Below are positions 5,980-10,581 of a stretch of 10,581 bases of DNA, piece by piece. The stretch lies in contig CAMOFU010000072.1 in the NCBI GenBank assembly GCA_946613705.1, positions 1 to 10,581 on the forward strand, read 5' to 3'. The stretch is from an uncultured Clostridia bacterium (GTDB lineage: Bacteria; Bacillota; Clostridia; Oscillospirales; Ruminococcaceae). The notes under the pieces were generated by a model. That model was not told where the DNA came from. It saw only the letters and a program-made list of their open reading frames with translations, and ran no database searches. The position numbers and the translations under genes are program-made. Numbering within the stretch: the first letter of the stretch is position 1; every line of letters begins with the position of its first letter.

Positions 5980-6852
5980 TTGAAGGATATTCTTGGTAAT
6001 ATGTGGGTCAAGCGCTGTGTGTCGGTGTTCTCAGCCGCATATTTCGCGGTCATCGCGCTGCTTACCTACGCTACGTTTTTATATAAGCTCGAATTTGCCG
6101 AGGGAATGACAGGTCCCTTCCTCGTGATATATGCCTCGGCAAGCGTGTTCTTTCTTGTTCTGATGATCTATACGAGGGAGACGTTTCTGACAAGACTGCT
6201 GAGCATTCTGATGATGCCCGTTGCTTTCTGTCTGATCCTTCTCAATATGTATAACTGGGCGCTGATCGTACCGCCGTTTGTCGTGGCGCTGGTCATGTTC
6301 TTTGTTGCAGGTACAAAGGAGAATGTCAAGGTCATTCTCGGAACTATCTTCCTGCTCATGTATGCGCTCGGTATAGTGGCTTATTTCGTACTGAATATGC
6401 TCATCGGCGGCTCGGCGGTCGAGACCACTATAGACCTCTCGCTTGATCCCGCAGGCTCTGTTTATCAGATCTACAGCGGACAGATGAAGCGTATCTCAGA
6501 GGTCACCGATGAGGCAAACACGTTTTCTCCCGACGGTGAGTACCGTTTCTATATCACCGATGTTCAGGACAGCGATAAGGGCGCGGTCAAGATCTATGTC
6601 GTTCCTGCAAATCAGGATATCCAGCTTAAATACTTTACCCTGAAGCAGAAGGGTATCAAGAAGACTATCACCAAGAACGGTACAAGAGGTGTCGTTCCGC
6701 CGCACGTCGGATGGATAGTCGAAACCGATGAGACTACGGGCGAGAATTTCCTTGCCGTCCTTTATCAGCTCACCGACGAGGAGCTTCCCAAATCTATGAG
6801 GATCAGGTCGCTCCCTGCCAAGAATTATTTTGAATTCCTCGGTATAACCTGA
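5980..6852 (+). CDS. Unknown five-TM membrane protein with extracytoplasmic C-terminal domain (TTG start)
   Basis: 290 residues from TTG 5980. The start is fixed by AAGGAGG at 5966-5972, seven bases upstream. Five hydrophobic segments are visible at about 12-35, 45-65, 72-89, 92-110 and 117-143. The rest (about 145-290) is soluble; because basic residues such as KR (11-12) and TRETF (65-69) suggest an inside N-terminus, five TM helices would put this domain outside. It contains SPDGEYRFYITDVQDSD (183-199) and a beta-rich stretch, but no catalytic motif that can be named. It follows the adaptor gene but has its own promoter and is closed by a strong terminator, so it is probably a single-gene unit. 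A link to the adaptor is possible but unproven. No family is recognised. Confidence 0.75.
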   Translation: MKDILGNMWVKRCVSVFSAAYFAVIALLTYATFLYKLEFAEGMTGPFLVIYASASVFFLVLMIYTRETFLTRLLSILMMPVAFCLILLNMYNWALIVPPFVVALVMFFVAGTKENVKVILGTIFLLMYALGIVAYFVLNMLIGGSAVETTIDLSLDPAGSVYQIYSGQMKRISEVTDEANTFSPDGEYRFYITDVQDSDKGAVKIYVVPANQDIQLKYFTLKQKGIKKTITKNGTRGVVPPHVGWIVETDETTGENFLAVLYQLTDEELPKSMRIRSLPAKNYFEFLGIT

Positions 6853-6892
6853 TAATTCCGCATTCAGATACAGATACACCTGCTGTTGATCT

Positions 6893-6927
6893 GCCCCGAA
6901 GCGTTCAAATGCGCTTCGGGGCTTTTT
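6893..6927 (+). terminator. Strong intrinsic terminator after the five-TM protein gene
   Basis: GCCCCGAAGCG (6893-6903) and CGCTTCGGGGC (6912-6922) form a perfect 11-bp stem around an 8-base loop, followed directly by TTTTT. Confidence 0.93.
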
Positions 6928-6962
6928 GCATGATCGGGCTGTCGGGCTGTTCTGTGAAAACG

Positions 6963-6979
6963 GTTACATTTTCGTTACA
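6963..6979 (+). promoter_or_regulatory. Tandem GTTACA half-sites upstream of the surface protein promoter
   Basis: GTTACA occurs at 6963-6968 and 6974-6979, 11 bases apart (about one helical turn), in the same orientation. The pair lies 26 bases before the -35 box at 7005. Direct repeats of this kind, about one turn apart, are typical of OmpR/PhoB-family response-regulator boxes. The regulator is not in this window and the call is tentative. Confidence 0.35.
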
Positions 6980-7004
6980 ATAAGATATATTGCATAAATT
7001 CCAC

Positions 7005-7033
7005 TTGACAATTCTACGGAATTAGTGTAAAAT
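7005..7033 (+). promoter_or_regulatory. Sigma-A promoter of the surface protein gene
   Basis: TTGACA (7005-7010, perfect), 17-base spacer, TAAAAT (7028-7033, 5/6). Transcription should start near 7040 with a leader of about 50 nt. Confidence 0.8.
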
Positions 7034-7092
7034 GTAATATAGTAGCGGGCTGACGATATGCCCATTGTTTTTGGATTGGAGGATAATATCTG

Positions 7093-8067
7093 ATGATATT
7101 AAAAAGAATCATGTGCGCTGCGGCAGCCGCAGTAACTGCATTCTCCTGCCTGACATTTAATGCCTTTGCAGAAGAGAGCGAGGAGAAAAAAGAGATACCG
7201 TTCACGGCGGATAAGACAATGACTACTACCGAGTCTTCCGAGCCTGCCGTATCCTTTGACGGAGATGACTGGAATAAATACGTCCACCTTACTCCGGATT
7301 CCGAGAAGATCGGGCTCAAGATCTCGATAGATAAGACGACCTATTATCAGGGCTTTTCGCTCAAGGCGACCGCATCAGCTTCGCAGAGGGACGAGTTTTT
7401 CCTCCACGCTGCGACCGTTAAGGATGCCGACAATAATCTTGTGTTCCCAGGGTCCGATGCCGAAGATGCTAAGTTTATCTGCCCGGGCGTTGAGCTGAGA
7501 TGTGAAGACTTCGGTCTTTCCTGCTTCGACGGCTGCTTTGTATCATTCGTGTACAGGCTTGGCGCCGATGCAGAAGGGAAGCTCATGGACAGCTCTGTCT
7601 ATGCCTTTGCTACCGACGAGAATTATGCGGGCGCGAATTCATCGCTCGTTACTCTTAAATATGATGTGCTGATGAACAACAACGTTTCGCAGTACCGTTC
7701 GGAAAGTATTTCCGTGCCTGCTAATTCAGCTTCTACGAGAATAGTCTTTGAGACTCCTGTTCTGGATAAAATGGACTCCGAGGCAGTTTGTCTGGATAAC
7801 ATTTCCATAATGCTGCCTATCGAGGAGGAAGGCAAGTCGCTTTATATCAAATCGCTCGACGATTATAATGCGGGTGCCAAGCCGCAGGAGACTATCGAGG
7901 AGATCCAGATCAAGGAGAAAAAAGAGAGCACTGTCGAGATCGCCGATGCTAAGGAAAAGCAGGAAGGCGGCAACGGATTCATAGTCGTGATAATCATTAT
8001 CGTTGTAGTTATCGCAGGCGGTGTAGGAGCCTTCTTCTTCATTAAAAAGAAAAAGCAGTATTATTGA
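7093..8067 (+). CDS. Secreted, membrane-anchored surface protein with predicted beta-sandwich domain
   Basis: 324 residues. ATG 7093 has GGAGG at 7078-7082. A signal peptide (MILKRIM..., hydrophobic to about 21) is probably cut after AFA (24-26). A charged, Thr/Ser-rich linker follows. Residues about 62-243 look like a single beta-rich domain; the ending FETPVLD...VCLDNISIMLP (219-242) resembles the last strands of galactose-binding-like carbohydrate-binding modules, but the likeness is weak. Cys130, 137, 144, 148 and 233 could form disulfides. A Glu/Lys-rich spacer (about 266-292) leads to a TM helix at about 295-317 and the tail KKKKQYY, so the protein is held by a C-terminal helix with the domain outside. 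No LPXTG sorting motif, dockerin or catalytic motif is seen. It is transcribed alone. Surface location is confident; ligand unknown. Confidence 0.78.
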   Translation: MILKRIMCAAAAAVTAFSCLTFNAFAEESEEKKEIPFTADKTMTTTESSEPAVSFDGDDWNKYVHLTPDSEKIGLKISIDKTTYYQGFSLKATASASQRDEFFLHAATVKDADNNLVFPGSDAEDAKFICPGVELRCEDFGLSCFDGCFVSFVYRLGADAEGKLMDSSVYAFATDENYAGANSSLVTLKYDVLMNNNVSQYRSESISVPANSASTRIVFETPVLDKMDSEAVCLDNISIMLPIEEEGKSLYIKSLDDYNAGAKPQETIEEIQIKEKKESTVEIADAKEKQEGGNGFIVVIIIIVVVIAGGVGAFFFIKKKKQYY

Positions 8068-8101
8068 TATTTGATGTTTGATATTTGATGTTTGACGTTT
8101 G
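8066..8101 (+). repeat. Short AT-rich tandem repeat behind the surface protein gene
   Basis: GATATTTGATGTTT occurs perfectly twice in tandem (8066-8079 and 8080-8093), followed by a decayed partial unit (GACGTTTG). It begins in the stop codon of the preceding gene and ends before its terminator. At a finer scale it is a repeated TTTGAT(A/G) heptamer. Confidence 0.8.
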
Positions 8102-8116
8102 TTGTGCAAAGAACGG

Positions 8117-8143
8117 AAAGCCGCCATTTTAGGCGGCTTTTTT
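8117..8143 (+). terminator. Intrinsic terminator after the surface protein gene
   Basis: AAAGCCGCC (8117-8125) and GGCGGCTTT (8132-8140) form a 9-bp stem with loop ATTTTA, and the T-run continues to 8143. Confidence 0.9.
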
Positions 8144-8220
8144 GAATTATGTATACTGTGCTGTCTGTCGGGAATAATATAGATGCCGTATGAATCGATG
8201 CAGTGAAAGGAGACAGTGCA

Positions 8221-8535
8221 GTGAAAAGAATTTTTGCAGCTATAGTCGGCATGACTGCCGCAGCAGCGATCTTTGCTTCATGCTCGGGCAATAAGGAATC
8301 CGACAGCTCGTCAAGAAGGGAAGATACGACAACTACCACGACAACGACCACCTCAGCAGTTACCTCGGAGGCTCAGGCGGGAAAGGCTACCGAGCCCGCC
8401 CGCAACAGGGACGACAGCGGTTCGCTGATGTCAAAGGCTGAAAGCAAGCTTGACGATATCGGCGATGACGTAGCCGACGGAATCGATACAGCCCTCTCAA
8501 CAGCAGGCGAGGCAGCAGACGAAGTTCTGAGATAA
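8221..8535 (+). CDS. Small threonine-tract lipoprotein of unknown function
   Basis: 104 residues from GTG 8221. The frame is open from an earlier GTG at 8203, but the ribosome site AAAGGAG (8206-8212) lies eight bases before 8221, so 8221 is the better start and would make the first residues MKRIF. The signal peptide ends in the lipobox FASC, so Cys21 should be lipidated and the protein anchored on the outer face of the membrane. A low-complexity linker carries nine consecutive Thr (36-44). The C-terminal part (about 67-104: SLMSKAESKLDDIGDDV...) is acidic and amphipathic, possibly one or two short helices. There is no catalytic motif and no family is recognised. It lies between two terminators and is probably expressed alone, although no clear promoter was found at 8144-8200. 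Confidence 0.72.
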   Translation: MKRIFAAIVGMTAAAAIFASCSGNKESDSSSRREDTTTTTTTTTSAVTSEAQAGKATEPARNRDDSGSLMSKAESKLDDIGDDVADGIDTALSTAGEAADEVLR

Positions 8536-8547
8536 ACAGCAGCTGCT

Positions 8548-8588
8548 AAAAACGCTTCCGATCCTTTGATCTTTGGAAGCGTTTTTTT
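8548..8588 (+). terminator. Intrinsic terminator after the lipoprotein gene
   Basis: AAAAACGCTTCC (8548-8559) and GGAAGCGTTTTT (8575-8586) form a 12-bp stem around a 15-base loop that can itself pair through GATC/GATC. The T-run reaches 8588. Confidence 0.92.
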
Positions 8589-8653
8589 GTTTTTGTCAAT
8601 GTTAATATCTTTATTCTTTATAAAAAATTCAGACATATGACGGAAAATGTCTA

Positions 8654-8682
8654 TTGCAGTTACGGTCGGATAGTGATATAAT
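8654..8682 (+). promoter_or_regulatory. Candidate extended -10 promoter with no gene directly behind it
   Basis: TATAAT at 8677-8682 is perfect and preceded by TGA, an extended -10 element. A partial -35, TTGCAG (8654-8659), stands 17 bases away. Transcription would begin near 8689. No credible protein gene follows; the next strong signal is a terminator at 8761-8803. Confidence 0.5.
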
Positions 8683-8688
8683 TATATG

Positions 8689-8804
8689 GTAATAAAATAT
8701 GAAGCGGGCTCGCTTTGTATTATTTATTGTTTTTTTATTATTTTCCCCCTATTTTTGAATACGGCGCTTCACCTATCCCCATATGTGAAGCTGCCGTTTT
8801 CTTT
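8689..8804 (+). ncRNA. Candidate small RNA (~115 nt) between a promoter and a terminator
   Basis: The stretch runs from the predicted start of the extended -10 promoter to the U-run of the hairpin at 8761-8803. It has an AAGCG-GGCT-CGCTT hairpin near its 5' end (about 8702-8715), then a long U-rich, single-stranded-looking segment with TTTTTTT, CCCCC and TTTTT runs, then the terminator stem. An ORF of 45 codons (ATG 8686) crosses it but would be leaderless and runs through the terminator stem. No known RNA family is recognised. It could also be a remnant, or a leader of the ATP synthase operon. Confidence 0.35.
8761..8803 (+). terminator. Probable intrinsic terminator ahead of the ATP synthase operon
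   Basis: ACGGC plus GCTTCAC (8761-8772) pair with GTGAAGC (8785-8791) and GCCGT (8793-8797), with one bulged T at 8792 and a 12-base loop. TTTT-C-TTT follows. It lies about 120 bases before the atp promoter's -10 box, so it would end upstream transcription rather than control atp directly. Confidence 0.65.
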
Positions 8805-8894
8805 GCGCTTTAAGCAGCTTTAAAAATTGCAGCGAACAATGTTGAAAGATGTTGTGCAAAACGTAAAAGTTTTAAGGCGATTTATAAAGACCCC

Positions 8895-8923
8895 TTTAAA
8901 AATAAAGATAAAGATGTTATAAT
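8895..8923 (+). promoter_or_regulatory. Promoter of the ATP synthase operon
   Basis: TATAAT (8918-8923) is perfect and preceded by TGT, an extended -10. The -35 at 17 bases is weak (TTTAAA, 8895-8900). Start of transcription is expected near 8930, about 40 nt before the atpI ATG. The sequence from the preceding terminator to here (8804-8894) holds nothing recognisable. Confidence 0.65.
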
Positions 8924-8971
8924 AGTTATGTATGCAGACTGCGTGTGAGCCTCACTGAAAGGACCGTTGCT

Positions 8972-9373
8972 ATGAGATCATCTGCCAATGCAAATAACGA
9001 CAGCGCGGGGCTTATGCCGATAGTCGGCAAGCTCAGCAGGGCAATGATGGCAGCAAGTCTTGTATGCTTCCTGTTCACACTGTTTTTCGGATTTGAATGG
9101 CGCAACCTGATCGGCTTCGCGGTGGGCGGGATAAATGCCTGTCTGGGTATGAGGTATCTCGCCGCTACGGTCAATAAGGCGGTCGAGTGCGATGTGAAGC
9201 GAGCCAAGCGCCTTATGATGAGCTGCTACGGTATAAGGCTCGCAGTTCTGACAGCGCTTTGTGCAGCAGGCTTTTTTACAGGATATATAAGCGTTGTGGG
9301 AGTCATAGTCCCGCAGCTTTTCCCGAGGATACTGCTTACCTTTGATAACCTCCTCGGAATACATTATTTTTGA
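8972..9373 (+). CDS. atpI: ATP synthase subunit I (AtpI-like)
   Basis: 133 residues from ATG 8972, which has AAAGGA (8958-8963) eight bases ahead. The frame opens at a GTG at 8945, but that start has no ribosome site. Four hydrophobic segments are visible at about 20-40, 43-63, 83-102 and 104-124, with a basic loop between the second and third (DVKRAKR, 74-80). Size, topology and position at the head of the F-type ATP synthase genes match the AtpI family, a poorly conserved subunit thought to assist assembly of the c-ring. No single diagnostic residue is visible, so the name rests mainly on topology and context. Its stop (9371-9373) overlaps the ribosome site of atpB. Confidence 0.78.
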   Translation: MRSSANANNDSAGLMPIVGKLSRAMMAASLVCFLFTLFFGFEWRNLIGFAVGGINACLGMRYLAATVNKAVECDVKRAKRLMMSCYGIRLAVLTALCAAGFFTGYISVVGVIVPQLFPRILLTFDNLLGIHYF

Positions 9374-9386
9374 AAGGATCGGTTCT

Positions 9387-10121
9387 ATGGATGGTATAGG
9401 ACAGGGCGCAAAGGTCGCCTTTACATTGCCGATCTTCGGCGGTATCGAGATAACCGAAACTATAGTGATCGGCTGGCTTATAATAGTTGCTGTGCTTCTT
9501 GTCTGCCTGTTCCTTACAAAGGGGCTCGCTAAGGTGCCTACCAAGAAAAGACAGATAGTCGCCGAAATGTTCGTCGGCTTTGTAAATAATATGGTCGAGA
9601 CGACAATGGGCAAAAAGTGGAAGCATTATGCGCCGTACATAGCAACGCTGCTCGTGTATGCAGTGATCGGTGCGCTGGTATCGCTGCTGGGGCTGAGGTC
9701 GATGACCGCGGATTTCAATGTTCCGCTCACATGGGCGCTGATGACGTTTATTCTTATAACGTTCTATAAGATCAAATCGGGCGGAGTGCTCGGGTATCTC
9801 AAGGGGTTTGCTTCTCCGATATTCGTGATGCTCCCGCTGAATATCCTCAGCGAGGTCGCAACGCCTCTCTCTATGGCATTCCGTATGTTCGGAAATATAT
9901 CCGGCGGTGCCGTTATCACAGCACTGGTCTACAGTGCGCTGGCCGGAGTTTCAAGGCTTGTGCATCTGGCATTTGAATTCGGCGGCATCGGGATAAACGT
10001 GATGCAGCTGTTTATCCCCGCTGTGCTCTCGGTGTATTTCGATCTGTTCTCGGGCTGTATCCAGGCATATATCTTCGCTACGCTCACAATGGTCTATGTG
10101 TCGAGCGCTGACGAGGGTTAG
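9387..10121 (+). CDS. atpB: F-type ATP synthase subunit a
   Basis: 244 residues. Subunit a is the stator channel protein that passes ions to and from the c-ring. The frame is open from 9342 (inside atpI), but ATG 9387 has AAAGGA (9374-9378) eight bases ahead and gives a normal length. Key features are the helix with the essential arginine, PLSMAFRMFGNISGG (160-174; Arg167), which faces the c-subunit carboxylate, and the C-terminal family block SVYFDLFSGCIQAYIFATL (215-233). TADFNVPLTWA (107-117) is also typical. Five or six TM helices are expected (about 23-45, 85-103, 113-128, 141-158, 175-192, 203-238). It lies 13 bases after atpI in the standard atpI-B-E-F order. Confidence 0.95.
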   Translation: MDGIGQGAKVAFTLPIFGGIEITETIVIGWLIIVAVLLVCLFLTKGLAKVPTKKRQIVAEMFVGFVNNMVETTMGKKWKHYAPYIATLLVYAVIGALVSLLGLRSMTADFNVPLTWALMTFILITFYKIKSGGVLGYLKGFASPIFVMLPLNILSEVATPLSMAFRMFGNISGGAVITALVYSALAGVSRLVHLAFEFGGIGINVMQLFIPAVLSVYFDLFSGCIQAYIFATLTMVYVSSADEG

Positions 10122-10166
10122 TATATTATGTATAAGTCATTAATCAATTAAACGGAGGAATAAACT

Positions 10167-10427
10167 ATGTTGACAGAAAAAGCATTTGTACTCGGTTGTT
10201 CGGCTATAGGCGCAGGACTTGCGATGATCGCAGGTATCGGCCCGGGTATCGGTGAAGGCTATGCGGTCGGCAAGACCATAGAGTCTATCGCAAGACAGCC
10301 CGAGGCTAAGGGCGACTGCACAAGAACAATGTTCATCGGTGTTGCTATGGCCGAGTCTACAGGTATCTATGCGTTCGTTGTAGCACTTATTCTTATGTTC
10401 GCAAACCCGTTCATCGGCAAGCTCTGA
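10167..10427 (+). CDS. atpE: F-type ATP synthase subunit c, probable Na+-binding type
   Basis: 86 residues; ATG 10167 with GGAGG at 10154-10158. Subunit c forms the membrane rotor ring. Two TM hairpin helices flank the polar loop ARQPEAKGD (42-50), which contacts subunits gamma and epsilon. Helix 1 carries AGIGPGIGEGYAVGK (22-36); helix 2 carries the ion-binding carboxylate in AESTGIY (62-68), Glu63. Ser64 and Thr65 beside Glu63, and Tyr68, match the Na+-binding signature known from Ilyobacter tartaricus. At the helix-1 ligand position, where Ilyobacter has Gln32, this protein has Glu30. Paired glutamates at these places are known from the Fusobacterium nucleatum Na+ c-ring. Na+ coupling is therefore likely but inferred from sequence. 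Confidence 0.95.
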   Translation: MLTEKAFVLGCSAIGAGLAMIAGIGPGIGEGYAVGKTIESIARQPEAKGDCTRTMFIGVAMAESTGIYAFVVALILMFANPFIGKL

Positions 10428-10465
10428 TAACGCGCTCATATTGCGGACAGGAGGGACAAAGTTAA

Positions 10466-10581
10466 ATGGTATTTGCTAAAGTGACAGAGTTTCTGACTAT
10501 TGATCCGACAACGATCGTGCTTACTCTGTGCAATACGCTGATACTCTTTCTTGTTCTGAAGCATTTTCTTTTCGATAAGGT
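10466..10581 (+). CDS. atpF: F-type ATP synthase subunit b, N-terminal part (runs off the window)
   Basis: Only 38 complete codons are present. ATG 10466 follows AGGAGGG (10449-10455). The visible protein begins MVFAKVTEFLTIDPTTIV and has a single hydrophobic segment (about 15-31), then KHFLFDKV, the usual end of the membrane anchor and start of the long peripheral-stalk helix in subunit b. Subunit b joins subunit a to delta and the catalytic head. Position directly after atpE supports the call. The remaining stalk helix and any delta, alpha, gamma, beta and epsilon genes should lie beyond the window edge. Confidence 0.88.
   Translation, partial: MVFAKVTEFLTIDPTTIVLTLCNTLILFLVLKHFLFDK

Noticed and set aside
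8203..8220. GTG 8203 as start of the small lipoprotein.
   Set aside because: Its own ribosome-site-like AAAGGAG would be inside the coding sequence; GTG 8221 follows that site at the usual distance and gives a proper signal peptide.
8686..8823. 45-codon ORF with hydrophobic middle (ATG 8686) in the atp upstream region.
   Set aside because: The ATG lies four bases after the -10 box, so it would be leaderless, it has no ribosome site, and it reads through a terminator stem. A small RNA fits better.

Overview
The window looks like a chromosomal stretch from an anaerobic Gram-positive Firmicute of the Clostridia, most likely a Ruminococcus-type gut or rumen bacterium. That reading rests on strong Shine-Dalgarno sites (AAGGAG, GGAGG), near-consensus sigma-A promoters, intrinsic terminators, threonine-rich lipoproteins with N-terminal Cys signal peptides, and an F-type ATP synthase operon beginning atpI-atpB-atpE-atpF. 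The genus is inferred from overall style. All recognised genes are on the + strand.

Layout. (1) 1-2225: the end of a GC-rich dispersed repeat, a perfect-consensus promoter, and a 693-residue protein that joins an apparently active EAL (c-di-GMP phosphodiesterase) domain to a long repetitive beta-strand-rich C-terminus with no export signal. (2) 2226-4588: a second, longer copy of the same repeat (with three tandem 22-bp units), again followed at identical spacing by a perfect-consensus promoter, then a three-gene operon of two unknown small membrane proteins and HemW. (3) 4589-6852: a candidate promoter with a palindrome at its start site, then a HlyD-type adaptor lipoprotein with no transporter partner, then a separately promoted five-TM protein with an extracytoplasmic domain and a TTG start. 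(4) 6853-8588: two transcription units, each closed by a good intrinsic terminator, encoding a single-TM-anchored surface protein and a small threonine-tract lipoprotein. (5) 8589-8944: a gene-poor stretch holding a promoter, a candidate ~115-nt small RNA ending in a terminator, and then the promoter of the ATP synthase operon. (6) 8945-10581: atpI, atpB, atpE and the start of atpF, which runs off the window.

Functional picture. The middle of the window is dominated by envelope proteins of unknown role (adaptor, polytopic membrane protein, anchored surface protein, lipoprotein), each with its own promoter or terminator, so they appear to be individually controlled. The ATP synthase c subunit carries the residues expected for Na+ binding, with Glu instead of Gln at the helix-1 ligand position, resembling the two-carboxylate rotor described for Fusobacterium nucleatum. 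The points most worth a second look are the EAL/beta-repeat fusion, the promoter-linked dispersed repeat that brackets it, the c-ring ion site and the candidate small RNA.
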